Positions 1 to 7,305 of a DNA stretch of 23,657 bases are shown one piece after another. Made by a program: the position numbers and the translations under genes. A model generated the notes under the pieces. It ran no database searches and was not told the origin of the DNA. It worked only from the letters and a program-made list of their open reading frames with translations. How positions within the stretch are numbered: position 1 is the stretch's first letter; each line of letters begins with the position of its first letter. Origin of the DNA: a virus; the IMG/VR virus record IMGVR_UViG_3300030101_002635, positions 1 through 23,657 of that record; one strand, given 5' to 3'.

Positions 1-176
1 TGGTTTTTAAGCTGATTTACCTCATCTTCGATCTCATCAACCTGTTCAGAAAGTTCACTGATGTCCTCTGCGTTTTCTTGAGACTGTGCTTCAAGCGTAG
101 TGTAGCTTGCGATCAAACCAGCCCCGACTAGCAAAGCTGGAGCGAGGTTCATCAGACTAGATAACTTGATTTCCAT
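1..176 (-). CDS. small membrane-anchored coiled-coil protein, partial (runs off left edge)
   Basis: An ATG at 176 opens a frame that is still open at base 1, so the C-terminus is missing. The 58 visible residues begin with a short polar stretch, then a hydrophobic segment (about residues 9-25, rich in A, L, V and G) that could be a signal anchor. A strongly acidic, Glu/Gln-rich stretch with heptad-like spacing follows, which suggests a coiled coil. Position after the tail genes and this topology fit a lysis-associated protein (inner spanin-like or holin accessory) or a tail-associated membrane protein. No specific family is recognised. It lies 4 bases after the preceding minus-strand gene and is probably co-transcribed with it. 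Confidence 0.6.
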   Translation of the reverse strand, partial: MEIKLSSLMNLAPALLVGAGLIASYTTLEAQSQENAEDISELSEQVDEIEDEVNQLKN

Positions 177-180
177 GTCT

Positions 181-468
181 CTATCCTAACGTAGGTCTAG
201 TGTCGGGAAAATCAGAAGTGCTGGGCCAGTCTCTTAGTGCCTTACGATACGTTATATAAGCTGCGTGTTGAGGATGATCTGAAGTAGGAACAATCCAATC
301 AGATTCTCTAAGTTCAGAATCTCGCCAAGACCTAGCTAAATTTTCTGCATCTGTTTTTATTTCAGCATCAGTAAGTGGAGTCCGTTTATCTTTATCTTCA
401 CAAATAATAACAGCCCCATTTGGCAAAGTTTTTGTAATTAAAATACTTTCATTGTCTGTGTTAGACAT
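181..468 (-). CDS. tail assembly chaperone-like protein (Phage_tail_APC type)
   Basis: This 95-residue protein has an ATG at 468 preceded by AAGGAG at good spacing. The C-terminal half has the pattern R-D-x-x-L-x-x-S-D-W-I (from about residue 47), then a D-H-P, then Y-R-x-A-L-R-D-W-P near residue 73. That arrangement is typical of the small phage tail assembly chaperone family (Pfam Phage_tail_APC), which is usually encoded beside tail-fibre genes. Here it directly follows the fibre-like and structural genes on the same strand, which fits. A role in fibre folding or attachment is inferred from family and position; the match was made by eye. Confidence 0.65.
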   Translation of the reverse strand: MSNTDNESILITKTLPNGAVIICEDKDKRTPLTDAEIKTDAENLARSWRDSELRESDWIVPTSDHPQHAAYITYRKALRDWPSTSDFPDTRPTLG

Positions 469-479
469 GTTTTTCTCCT

Positions 480-1136
480 TTAAAGCAGTTTATATACTAC
501 ACCTGAGTACATATCGTAAGTACTACCAGTTGACGGGGCAAGATCTGGTGTACAGCTCACGACAAGACTATTTGCAAAAAATACTTTTTGATCGTCATCA
601 CCAACCATGTCTGGCAAACCCACATAACTATAATTAGAACTGCTGCCATAGTTTAAATTGATACTTCCATGAGCATCGTCCCAAGCAGGATCATTATCTG
701 CAAGATTTAACCCACCCGGCATCCCTCGCGAAAAAGATGTGGCTGAAGATTTAAAATTATTAAACATAGAACCTAAAGTAAATCTAGCATCTTCATCATC
801 TTTTGTTCCTTGTCCTTGTACAATAGTGCTTGTAACTCCATCAACAACAATAGTCCAAGTAACAAATCCAGCTACATTATATTGTTGAGGAGAAATTGCT
901 CCATAAAAAAACCCAGATGATCCACTAATACTTACAATTTGTTTTATTGTTTGTGCGGAATAAGTACTAGTGGTTAAACCATCATGAAAAAGAGCATTAG
1001 CTCCCCAGAATGTAGCACTATTTGAATTAACATCAGTTCCGTCAACATAGTAAAGAATAGATGTCTTTCTATGACTTGTTCTTAACAAAGTTCTTGGATC
1101 TTTGTTATATTGTTTACCACCTAGTATAACAGCCAT
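480..1136 (-). CDS. hypothetical virion/tail-associated protein (218 aa)
   Basis: The ATG at 1136 has a strong AAAGGAG upstream. The 218-residue product is rich in Ser, Thr, Gly, Asn and aromatic residues, has few charged residues, and alternates in a way that suggests beta structure. It has no visible signal peptide, membrane segment or catalytic motif. Sitting between the fibre-like gene and the tail chaperone-like gene in a co-directional cluster, it is probably a distal tail or fibre-tip structural component, perhaps receptor-facing. The family is not recognised; the role is inferred from context and composition. Confidence 0.6.
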   Translation of the reverse strand: MAVILGGKQYNKDPRTLLRTSHRKTSILYYVDGTDVNSNSATFWGANALFHDGLTTSTYSAQTIKQIVSISGSSGFFYGAISPQQYNVAGFVTWTIVVDGVTSTIVQGQGTKDDEDARFTLGSMFNNFKSSATSFSRGMPGGLNLADNDPAWDDAHGSINLNYGSSSNYSYVGLPDMVGDDDQKVFFANSLVVSCTPDLAPSTGSTYDMYSGVVYKLL

Positions 1137-1149
1137 TATTTAATCTCCT

Positions 1150-2571
1150 TTAAAGACTAACGAAACCTATAGTCGAATCAACAAAAACAAGTTGCACGGC
1201 ATTACCTTTTGGTAAACTACCATCTGCTGCCACCGAATCAATGTTTTGCGAATTACGACCGACAGTAACTAACCCATTTCCAACATTTTTGAGGGTTACA
1301 GTATTTCCTGCGCTAGCACTAGCGGGTAAAGTAATTGTAACGGCACTAGAACTATTTACAATTATCTGATCTCCTGCTAAAGCTGTATACGCACTTGTTT
1401 TTACCAGCCATGAATTATAAGCTCCCCCAACAGTCGCAAAAGATAACACGCCATTCCCATCCGTCGTTAACACCTGACCGTCATCACCATCAGAGCTAGG
1501 CAAGGTTAGTGTTATATCTGAGGTGCTTGCTGGACCAATTAATGTAACTTTGTTTGTACCATTATCACTGTCTTCGAAGAACTCAATAAATCCTGCACTT
1601 GTCGCACCATTTTTTAACTGCAACCCTGCATTTGCGATAGGAGTTGTTAGAGTTGGTGTCGTGAGAGTTTTATTGGTTAGGGTGTCGGTCGTTGTCTTGC
1701 CAACCAAGGTATCTGTAGTGGCTGGCAGTGTAAGCGTGATGTTGCCGCTAAATGCGCTATGTGCAGGGGCTAATATTCTTGCATAGTGAGCGTTTGAGCT
1801 TTCGCAATAAAAGTCAATGTAAGACTGCGCTCCACCATTTTTTATTTTAATTGCACCCTGACTAATGGCTACTCCATTTGTTGAGCCACCCGCCACATCA
1901 AGCGTTCCAACGATAGCGACATTTGTCGTTCCGGTAGGAATCTCAAGAACATCAGCATCTGCATCGTTCTTGATGGTGACATCGTTTGTTGAGCCTTGAC
2001 CCGTCAGTATCAAACCTTCAGCGGCAGTGTAGCCCATTGCCGCATTGTCGCCAGCCGCAGTGTCGCCTGTGGCTTCAACGGTTGAGCCTGTGATTACGCC
2101 AGATGCTGTCAATGCCGCCGCCGTTGTGGTGCCTGTCAAATCAAGATCAACCAGTGCATCAGCAACTGCGGCACCCGATCCAGCGCCATCGAGATATACT
2201 GCCTTGACTGCGCCATTGGCAATATTGACAGTCGCGCCAGAGCCTTGTTTGATCGTTATAATCTGCGAACCAGTTGTAGCGTTCTCAATAAACATCAGTC
2301 GGCTAACCGTATTCGGTGCAATCGTCAGTTCTCTAGTTGCGTCAAGCGTAGCAGAGCTTGTCACTTTGAAATATATTGCTCTTGCAGGATCAGCCGCACC
2401 ATCAGCAACCGTGGTTGTTGCGTTAGCATTTGAGCTAAAGCAATCTTGTGTGCCAAACCCAAGCGCCTCCCCGATCAACTCCAAATTCGTGTTGGTCGTG
2501 GTTCCCCACGTTCCTGAACCTTCGCCAGTGGCAAGTTCTGTGAGCCGTAAATCATTTACATAAGTAGCCAT
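1150..2571 (-). CDS. tail fibre-like protein (473 aa)
   Basis: The ATG at 2571 follows GAGAGGAT. The N-terminal 40 residues (a TYVNDLRLTELATGE-type start, then a G-T-W-G-x-x-T-N-T-N-L segment) match a fibre N-terminus common in marine phages. The body is Ala/Thr/Gly/Val-rich with many short beta-type repeats, including two LTLP segments (one ending LTLPATTDTL and one ending LTLPSSDG) and a run of T-L-T-N-K-T-L-T-T-P-T. The C-terminal part (about 385-473) resembles a compact beta domain. It probably forms trimeric fibres for host recognition. It is the largest structural gene seen here and lies upstream of the chaperone-like gene. Confidence 0.75.
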   Translation of the reverse strand: MATYVNDLRLTELATGEGSGTWGTTTNTNLELIGEALGFGTQDCFSSNANATTTVADGAADPARAIYFKVTSSATLDATRELTIAPNTVSRLMFIENATTGSQIITIKQGSGATVNIANGAVKAVYLDGAGSGAAVADALVDLDLTGTTTAAALTASGVITGSTVEATGDTAAGDNAAMGYTAAEGLILTGQGSTNDVTIKNDADADVLEIPTGTTNVAIVGTLDVAGGSTNGVAISQGAIKIKNGGAQSYIDFYCESSNAHYARILAPAHSAFSGNITLTLPATTDTLVGKTTTDTLTNKTLTTPTLTTPIANAGLQLKNGATSAGFIEFFEDSDNGTNKVTLIGPASTSDITLTLPSSDGDDGQVLTTDGNGVLSFATVGGAYNSWLVKTSAYTALAGDQIIVNSSSAVTITLPASASAGNTVTLKNVGNGLVTVGRNSQNIDSVAADGSLPKGNAVQLVFVDSTIGFVSL

Positions 2572-2582
2572 TTGTCATCCTC

Positions 2583-2888
2583 TCAAGAGGTAAGAATATC
2601 AGTATAATTCGGTGTTTGTGAAGTATCAATCTGTTCGTACACATTACAAAAACCCACGCCAGAGGTTATCGCAACCCCAGTAGGCGTGACGTTCAATGCA
2701 CTGTTGAATGTAGTAGAGCCGATGCCAAAGGTTGCACCGACTCCAGTAATATTAAAAAAATTAGCTGTCACAAGGCTTGGTGTGCCAAGGGCAGAGGTCA
2801 TTGCCAGCCCTGAGACAGACACACCTTCCGCGCCACCCCAAGGGCCAGAACCCCAAGTTCCCCGACTCCACCCTGTAACTGAAGACAT
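2583..2888 (-). CDS. small Gly/Trp-rich virion-associated protein
   Basis: The ATG at 2888 follows AAAGGA. The 101-residue product begins with a Trp/Gly-rich segment (GWSRGTWGSGPWGG) and continues with imperfect short repeats of the type T-S-A-L-G/T-P-T-G-V, ending in a Q-T-P-N-Y segment. Similar short repeats occur in fibre-associated proteins of marine phages, often in longer versions, so this may be a short member of that group. It sits between the recombinase and the fibre gene on the same strand. A structural role is inferred; no Pfam family is claimed. Confidence 0.6.
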   Translation of the reverse strand: MSSVTGWSRGTWGSGPWGGAEGVSVSGLAMTSALGTPSLVTANFFNITGVGATFGIGSTTFNSALNVTPTGVAITSGVGFCNVYEQIDTSQTPNYTDILTS

Positions 2889-2897
2889 AATTATCCT

Positions 2898-3686
2898 TTA
2901 AGCGGCTTCTGGTATACCCTGAAACTTTCTGTTCAGAATTCTTCGCACCTTAGAATAATTGATATTTGCATCGTTGTGAAGTGAATTAACCTGATTTGCA
3001 ATCTTTCGTGGACCTAGACCACGATCAGCTAATCGATGTATTGTTTTTAGAATTTTCTGCTCTTCCTCAATCGGCTCAAGCCTGACACGCTTTTTATTGC
3101 CGTGCCACTCTGTTACGCCACGAAATCCGTAGGGTGGCTTGCCACCAATAAAATAACCACGCTCTGCCCAATCAACCTTGCCATCGCCAAATCGGTCTTT
3201 TATAGTAGCGTGTTCGATCTCAGAAACTGCTGACAAAACCATCAACATAATCTGGTTTGCCATCTCATTCATATCGAACTTGCTTCGCAAACCTTTCTTC
3301 TTTTCAGCTTTCGGGTAGACAATCGGCATCTCACCAAACTGCTCAGAGAAATAGAGCGATATACCAATGTCCTGCAAAGTCGGAATCATTGACAGCAGAT
3401 CCGCACTTGAACGCGACAGTCGATCCAGCTTGGTCGCAACAACCACATCGAATCGATCAATAACGTCAGTAAGATCCTTACTGGCAGGACGCTCAAGAAT
3501 TGGGCGCGTGCCGCTTACGCCATCGTCAATAAAGAACTGGTCAACTGGGCGATTGTACTTTTGCTGCACAAAGGCGCTGATCTGGCGTTGTTGCACTTCG
3601 ACAGAAACGCCAGAGCGAACCTGTTCTCGCGTGCTGACACGCACATAACCATAGATGTTATTGACTTGCTTGATCGGTGTAATCAC
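2898..3686 (-). CDS. serine recombinase (resolvase/invertase family, 262 aa)
   Basis: The N-terminal catalytic domain shows YGYVRVSTREQ with nucleophile Ser18 and Arg16, then ATKLDRLSRS (about 84-92), the usual arginine-bearing segment of resolvases. A short Recombinase-type region (GGKPPYGFRG, about 175-185) and a C-terminal helix-turn-helix-like segment (GLGPRKIANQVNSL) follow. At 262 residues it is longer than Gin/Hin-type invertases (about 180-190) and much shorter than large serine integrases. The start is GTG at 3686, preceded by GGGGAGG and overlapping the upstream stop by four bases (GTGA). It could be the phage integrase, a fibre-module invertase or an acquired resolvase; no flanking crossover sites were recognised. 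Confidence 0.9.
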   Translation of the reverse strand: MITPIKQVNNIYGYVRVSTREQVRSGVSVEVQQRQISAFVQQKYNRPVDQFFIDDGVSGTRPILERPASKDLTDVIDRFDVVVATKLDRLSRSSADLLSMIPTLQDIGISLYFSEQFGEMPIVYPKAEKKKGLRSKFDMNEMANQIMLMVLSAVSEIEHATIKDRFGDGKVDWAERGYFIGGKPPYGFRGVTEWHGNKKRVRLEPIEEEQKILKTIHRLADRGLGPRKIANQVNSLHNDANINYSKVRRILNRKFQGIPEAA

Positions 3687-3919
3687 GAATGACCTCCCCT
3701 GATACCCTGCTGTTCAATCTCTTCATAGATACGCTTCCAGTTGATATTCAGTGGAAAGTAATCTGATGCCCAATCATCTGCCAATACCTTGCCATCTTTG
3801 ATTAGCTCCACCCCCACATAGTTTTTAGGCACCCCATCATAAACAATGTCAACGCCATGCTTCGCGCACGCTCTCCGCACGCGATTGTAAAACACTTTCT
3901 TTTCCTGCGCTTTTGTCAT
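3683..3919 (-). CDS. hypothetical protein (78 aa)
   Basis: The ATG at 3919 overlaps the upstream stop by one base (TGATG). A GTG at 3922 is an alternative start. The Shine-Dalgarno GGAGG lies inside the last codons of the upstream gene. The product is basic at the N-terminus (a Lys/Arg-rich helix, residues 1-20) and has a mid-region with a VGVELIKDGKVLADDW pattern. A four-base GTGA overlap with the recombinase gene downstream suggests translational coupling of the two. No family is recognised. Confidence 0.65.
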   Translation of the reverse strand: MTKAQEKKVFYNRVRRACAKHGVDIVYDGVPKNYVGVELIKDGKVLADDWASDYFPLNINWKRIYEEIEQQGIRGGHS

Positions 3920-4587
3920 CACGCCACCTCCTTCGCTGTCACCCCTTCAAGATTACCAGCCAAAACATTTTCATAAAGCATACTTGCGTTAAAGACGTTG
4001 TGACTGCCCAGACTGATCACTTCTTTTGTTTTGGCGTTGACAAACTCATACGCAGCCTTGCCGTTGACTTCTCCTTCCGCTCGTCTGATTTGCACACCCG
4101 ATTGCCGTGCTAAAAGTCGAGCATCTTGCAGCATTTGATTGTACGTAAACTTGGGAAGTGATGCCGCTGTATCAATGTAGTCTTCAATAGGTTCGATCTC
4201 GACAGCAACGCCGTCCTCAAAACGAGTCACTGAGAGATCAAACACGCCGTCCGCATAAAGTTCTACCGCTTGTCGTATGGCCTCATCAAAATCGGGATCG
4301 AACCAGATTTCTGGCTCATGATCTTGTCGAGAAACGCGATCCTCTGCGGCTTTACGGTAGAACGCGATTTGCCATGCCTCTTCATACCAGCTTACGATGA
4401 TTGGATTGCTGGTCATTGAATCGTGAGAACTGATCTCAATATATCGTTCACCACAATCACTCGCTGGCTGACCTTCAGCCTCAAGATACCCTTCGACACT
4501 GCCATATCCAATTGACAAGTGATCAACGTCTAGCGTGTCAGGCTTGTGTGCCTCAACAAACTGTTTCGCCGCTTCTTTAATGTTCAT
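3919..4587 (-). CDS. hypothetical protein (222 aa)
   Basis: The ATG at 4587 overlaps the upstream stop (TGATG), with GAGGAGG just before it inside the upstream coding sequence. GTG at 4590 is possible. The protein is acidic, with several Trp/Tyr-containing segments and an isolated hydrophilic middle (EIWFDPDFDEAIRQAVELYADG). It has no membrane segment, zinc ligands or nucleotide-binding motif. It may have two domains, a globular N-terminal part (1-140) and a C-terminal part (145-222). It sits in a tightly coupled run with the zinc-finger gene upstream and the 78-residue gene downstream. Function unknown. Confidence 0.65.
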   Translation of the reverse strand: MNIKEAAKQFVEAHKPDTLDVDHLSIGYGSVEGYLEAEGQPASDCGERYIEISSHDSMTSNPIIVSWYEEAWQIAFYRKAAEDRVSRQDHEPEIWFDPDFDEAIRQAVELYADGVFDLSVTRFEDGVAVEIEPIEDYIDTAASLPKFTYNQMLQDARLLARQSGVQIRRAEGEVNGKAAYEFVNAKTKEVISLGSHNVFNASMLYENVLAGNLEGVTAKEVA

Positions 4588-5138
4588 CACGCCACCTCCT
4601 CTAAGTTTTCAATAAAAACTGCCTTGCTAGGACGCTTGAAAAAACCAAACTTGTCATCATCCTTGCTAGGCTCCACTGTCGCGGTGAAGCTAACCATGTC
4701 ACCACGCTCCACTTCGTAAATCGAGCTAGGCACTGTTCCCCAGAGCTTGAAGCCACGCTCATCTTTCACAAGCATCTTGAGCGTTGAGCCGTACATAGAC
4801 TCTTGATACTTGTAAGAAAGAACCTTTCCAGACACATCGATGCGTCCAGTTGGCACTGGCTCTGCGGCTTCAAGCTCTGCCGCCCACTTTGCCTCCAACT
4901 CAGCTTTGCGCTCTGCCTCCTTTGCAGCCTCCTCCGCACGCTTCGCTTCCTCTGCGATGCGCTTGGCTTCAGCTTTCTTAGCGTAACGCTCCCTAGCCTT
5001 GGCGCGTGCCTCTGGAGAAGTCTTGAAAGACTTCGTGCCGCTGCCTCTACACCCGAAACAAACACCGTTGTACCAATGACCGTAATGCGAAAGATGTCCA
5101 CTGCCACCGCACTTACCGCATTTTTCAACATAGTCCAT
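4587..5138 (-). CDS. DnaJ-type zinc-finger / coiled-coil / OB-like protein (183 aa)
   Basis: Residues 7-14 and 27-34 are two CxxCxGxG motifs (CGKCGGSG and CFGCRGSG), the repeat of DnaJ cysteine-rich zinc fingers, but only two copies are present and there is no J domain. Residues 45-92 are an Ala/Glu/Lys/Arg-rich heptad-like helix, probably a coiled coil. The rest (about 95-183) has a small beta-rich pattern with SYKYQESMYGSTLKMLV and a FGFFKRP motif, which I read as an OB-like fold. I chose the ATG at 5138 because GGAGG precedes it and a promoter-like element lies just upstream; the frame stays open to 5465 but overlaps another gene there. RNA or nucleic-acid binding is an inference. Confidence 0.75.
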   Translation of the reverse strand: MDYVEKCGKCGGSGHLSHYGHWYNGVCFGCRGSGTKSFKTSPEARAKARERYAKKAEAKRIAEEAKRAEEAAKEAERKAELEAKWAAELEAAEPVPTGRIDVSGKVLSYKYQESMYGSTLKMLVKDERGFKLWGTVPSSIYEVERGDMVSFTATVEPSKDDDKFGFFKRPSKAVFIENLEEVA

Positions 5139-5166
5139 CACGATACCTCCATCAATTAACAACAGG

Positions 5167-5207
5167 ATTATAATGCCACAATGGGTGTCGAATTGCAAAC
5201 TTTTACA
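5167..5207 (-). promoter_or_regulatory. promoter-like element of the shared 25-base family
   Basis: Bases 5183-5207 on the minus strand read TGTAAA at the left and TTCGACACCC at the right, with TTGCAA (-35-like) inside. TATAAT lies at 5167-5172 (CATTAT at 5170-5175 would give a 17-base spacer from TTGCAA). It is upstream of the zinc-finger gene at 5138. Six other places in the window carry the same gapless 25-base pattern. Confidence 0.6.
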
Positions 5208-5235
5208 TAGAATAAAAAGGAATAAGCAGGGGTTT

Positions 5236-5427
5236 TTAATGCATGGTTTCGGAGAAAGGCATCTCTGACCAATCGCGCAGGATGTTGAGAGTGGTGCTTG
5301 TGTGAGATCGATCAAAGACACAATCCATTGCATCTTCGATTGAATTGCAAATCGTTTCGGGATCTTCAGTCGTAACAGCAACCACGCGAATCCAAGCGAT
5401 GACCTTATTTTCTTTTTCTTCCGCCAT
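5236..5427 (-). CDS. hypothetical small acidic protein (63 aa)
   Basis: The ATG at 5427 is preceded by AAGGAG at correct spacing, which makes it a better start than the longer open frame. The product has a VIAWIRVVAVTTEDPETICNS-like core with beta then helix character, followed by a short polar C-terminus. It overlaps the end of the upstream 59-residue gene by 23 bases in another frame. Nothing in it identifies a family. It is the last gene of the leftward chain starting at 7224. Confidence 0.6.
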   Translation of the reverse strand: MAEEKENKVIAWIRVVAVTTEDPETICNSIEDAMDCVFDRSHTSTTLNILRDWSEMPFSETMH

Positions 5428-5584
5428 AGCCGTTCTCCTTGAAAATCGCTTGGCATACTTCGCACTTGCCCTCCAACAACCTTTCATCGTGAGCATCGCA
5501 AAAATCAGGATCTGAAATGCTTGGGGGTGGCAACGCATCGAAGTCAATCGTTTCGATTGTAACCTTCTGCGGATGAAACTTCAC
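5405..5584 (-). CDS. small Cys/His protein, possible zinc finger (59 aa)
   Basis: The GTG at 5584 overlaps the upstream stop (GTGA) and has GGTGAG about nine bases before it. The 59 residues have a C-x2-H (Cys29, His32) followed by C-x2-C (Cys41, Cys44), spaced like a one-zinc finger, and a basic Gly-rich tail (GYGGRKRK). The upstream and downstream overlaps support it as a real coding gene even though it is tiny. The metal-binding role is inferred from the ligand pattern. Confidence 0.55.
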   Translation of the reverse strand: MKFHPQKVTIETIDFDALPPPSISDPDFCDAHDERLLEGKCEVCQAIFKENGYGGRKRK

Positions 5585-5688
5585 AGTTTATTTCTCACCG
5601 CATGACGCGCTTTCTGCTTGGCTTCGATGTCAGAATAACCAGCGTTTTTGAAGTATTTGAACCACCACTGGAATGTAAATTGTTTCAT
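5581..5688 (-). CDS. very small basic/aromatic protein (35 aa)
   Basis: The ATG at 5688 overlaps the stop of the upstream gene (ATGA), and its own stop overlaps the next start (GTGA). It is rich in Lys, Phe and Trp at the N-terminus (MKQFTFQWWFKYFK) and ends in a charged helix with Ala-Arg-Lys residues. Four-base overlaps at both ends are the main reason to call it. Function unknown. Confidence 0.55.
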   Translation of the reverse strand: MKQFTFQWWFKYFKNAGYSDIEAKQKARHAVRNKL

Positions 5689-6236
5689 ACACTTGACTCC
5701 ATTGTTTGATAACCTCTGAATTCCTGTCCAGTTGTGCCTTCGCCACCAATTTTATTTTCAACATCCACCATTCTGTTTATCCAACCAAAGGGTAAATAAT
5801 AGTCCTCTGGAAAACAAATCAAATGATATTGATTAGCAAGATTCACCATCCTCGATTCGCGTGGATAAATTTGAATCGCATCCCATTCAATGCCGACTAG
5901 CGCATTTTTGATTGTTTGCATATCCTGCCAATTGTTCATCGGTCTTTTGTCTTTCCTCTTCATGGAAATCCAAGCGCATCTGCCTTTGAGTTCTGGAACA
6001 TGAATCATGCAATCTGCGGCGCTTCCGCGATAAACGTAAGCCACATAAATGTTGTTGAAAAATGTCTCGATGTTGTCATCTTGCATCATCAGACTCTTCA
6101 AATACTCTCGCGTGACATTTGGCATCAACTTGCGTACTTCAATGAGCCTTCGATCAATGCTCGACTCCAAAACTCGCGTGCGCTCTCCTTGTTGTAACTT
6201 ACCGCCCTTTGGTCTGTGATTTTCAAGATCAATCAT
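5685..6236 (-). CDS. DUF7694-like protein (183 aa)
   Basis: The C-terminal half has CAWISMKRKDKRPMNNWQDM, then a helix, then a D-A-I-Q-I-Y-P-R-E-S-R-M-V segment and an N-Q-Y-H-L-I motif before PFGW. This ordered set is what I recall of the DUF7694 family of phage proteins (W-I-S-x-K-R, N-x-W-x-D-M, Y-P-x-E-S-R, Y-H-L). The N-terminal part (1-70) is less conserved and basic. The ATG at 6236 follows GAGGTGG; upstream in-frame ATG at 6266 overlaps another gene and lacks a good site. Its function is unknown, and this family is often found among phage accessory genes. Confidence 0.6.
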   Translation of the reverse strand: MIDLENHRPKGGKLQQGERTRVLESSIDRRLIEVRKLMPNVTREYLKSLMMQDDNIETFFNNIYVAYVYRGSAADCMIHVPELKGRCAWISMKRKDKRPMNNWQDMQTIKNALVGIEWDAIQIYPRESRMVNLANQYHLICFPEDYYLPFGWINRMVDVENKIGGEGTTGQEFRGYQTMESSV

Positions 6237-6246
6237 GCTCCACCTC

Positions 6247-6360
6247 TCACGCGCAAGCCATAACAAGAATCATCAGCATCACAAAAGTTGGCACGGCGAA
6301 CAGGAAGAGGACGGCATCAGCCGCCCTCTCTGCCATGCGCTCAAGATCATCTTGCTTCAT
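6247..6360 (-). CDS. single-span small membrane protein (37 aa)
   Basis: The ATG at 6360 overlaps the upstream stop (ATGA). The first 15 residues are charged (MKQDDLERMAERAAD) and the rest is one hydrophobic stretch (about 16-37, VLFLFAVPTFVMLMILVMACA), so a short N-in membrane protein is likely. It is the second mini-gene upstream of the DUF7694-like gene. There is no sign of holin family identity. The coupled overlap supports coding status. Confidence 0.55.
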   Translation of the reverse strand: MKQDDLERMAERAADAVLFLFAVPTFVMLMILVMACA

Positions 6361-6608
6361 GCCGCCACCTTCCACTTGCGCTTTTCGTAAACCAGTGGCT
6401 GAGCATTTCGATACTCCTGCATCGTGACCTTCGCAGGCTTGTAGATCGAACTGCTCTTGTTGGCAAACTGCTTGAAGGTATAAGCCTTCACGTTCTTGCG
6501 GCCCACTTTGGTGATGAGCGCAGGGCGCAAGCCATCAGCATAAATCAGGCGCAACTCATAGCCTTTGCCATCAAGCCAGCTTGGAGTAATGCGAGTCGGA
6601 ACTTTCAT
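6357..6608 (-). CDS. hypothetical basic protein (83 aa)
   Basis: The ATG at 6608 overlaps the upstream stop (ATGA); GGAGG lies in the final codons of the upstream gene. The product is strongly basic (Lys/Arg-rich, predicted pI high) with a RLIYADGLRPALITKVGRKN centre and a C-terminal VYEKRKWKV. This could be a nucleic-acid-binding protein, but no known fold was recognised. Confidence 0.6.
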   Translation of the reverse strand: MKVPTRITPSWLDGKGYELRLIYADGLRPALITKVGRKNVKAYTFKQFANKSSSIYKPAKVTMQEYRNAQPLVYEKRKWKVAA

Positions 6609-6775
6609 GTAACCTCCACATACTTTTTCCTCAACAATTTACACGCCGCTTTGAGGCGCAACTCTTCTTCCGCCGTGTTGAGCCATCGGCACATCGAAAG
6701 TGCTTTGTGCATATTTCGCAAAAACACTCCGTGGCAACTTCGCCCAACAATCTTTCGTGCTTCTTCTTTTGTCAT
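6605..6775 (-). CDS. hypothetical basic Cys-containing protein (56 aa)
   Basis: The ATG at 6775 overlaps the upstream stop (ATGA), and its own stop overlaps the next start (ATGA). The protein is short and basic, with three cysteines (Cys14, Cys29, Cys45) and a helical C-terminal half rich in Leu, Lys and Arg. The two four-base overlaps are the main evidence for coding. No family assigned. Confidence 0.55.
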   Translation of the reverse strand: MTKEEARKIVGRSCHGVFLRNMHKALSMCRWLNTAEEELRLKAACKLLRKKYVEVT

Positions 6776-7224
6776 GCTGCCTCCTCCTCTTCTTCCATGT
6801 CCCTTATTGCTTCCAAGAGCAAATTATTTTTGATGCTCTGCAATACCCAATAGATATCTGTCTTTACCCAATCGGAAACCTCACACGCCTGATACTCGTA
6901 CCTTTTAATCAGATCGACCATCTTCAAAGGCTTTTTATAAGAGCGAAAGAGGGTCTTTGCTTGAACAACAACTTCTTTAATAAAAGATTCAACCTCATTT
7001 TCATCGTTCAAGAAGCCACCAGCAACGCCATAATTAGGGTATCGAGCCTCACAACTTGCGATGTTTGCAAGCGCCAGACTTTTGGCAAGATCGGCAACGC
7101 TATCGAAAGTCACCTCTTTTTTCGTCACCAAGTTATAATAGCTAAGACCACTACCGTAACGAGCGCGTGTTACTTGCTTTGCAATCGTGGCAATATCTCC
7201 AACATTCATCAAATAACAACTCAT
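6772..7224 (-). CDS. hypothetical protein (150 aa), first gene of a leftward unit
   Basis: The ATG at 7224 has a strong AAAGGAGAGAG upstream and one of the shared promoter-like elements 35-70 bases further upstream. The product has an N-terminal beta/alpha segment with a S-Y-Y-N-L-V-T pattern, a middle helical region, and an acidic Glu run (EEEEE) at the C-terminus. It leads a chain of genes coupled by ATGA/GTGA overlaps down to 5236. Family not recognised. An early-expressed role is inferred from the promoter only. Confidence 0.65.
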   Translation of the reverse strand: MSCYLMNVGDIATIAKQVTRARYGSGLSYYNLVTKKEVTFDSVADLAKSLALANIASCEARYPNYGVAGGFLNDENEVESFIKEVVVQAKTLFRSYKKPLKMVDLIKRYEYQACEVSDWVKTDIYWVLQSIKNNLLLEAIRDMEEEEEAA

Positions 7225-7257
7225 TTTCTCTCTCCTTTCTCAATCAATTACATGGTT

Positions 7258-7295
7258 ATCTTAGCACGCAGGGTGTCGTATTGCAACACTTTGCA
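7258..7295 (-). promoter_or_regulatory. promoter-like element of the shared 25-base family
   Basis: Minus-strand bases 7271-7295 carry TGCAAA on the left and TACGACACCC on the right, with TTGCAA (7281-7286) as -35. TAAGAT at 7258-7263 is the -10, 17 bases from the -35. It drives the gene starting at 7224. This is the cleanest -35/17/-10 arrangement among the minus-strand sites. Confidence 0.65.
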
Positions 7296-7305
7296 CAAAA
7301 GAACA

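Noticed and set aside
2045-2563. Plus-strand open frame of 172 codons
   Set aside because: It is antisense to the tail-fibre gene. The Val/Pro/Ala-rich reading is a mirror of the fibre's Ala/Thr repeats.
5139-5465. N-terminal extension of the DnaJ-type zinc-finger gene
   Set aside because: The extra 109 codons overlap other genes and the promoter element, and the later ATG has the better ribosome-binding site.
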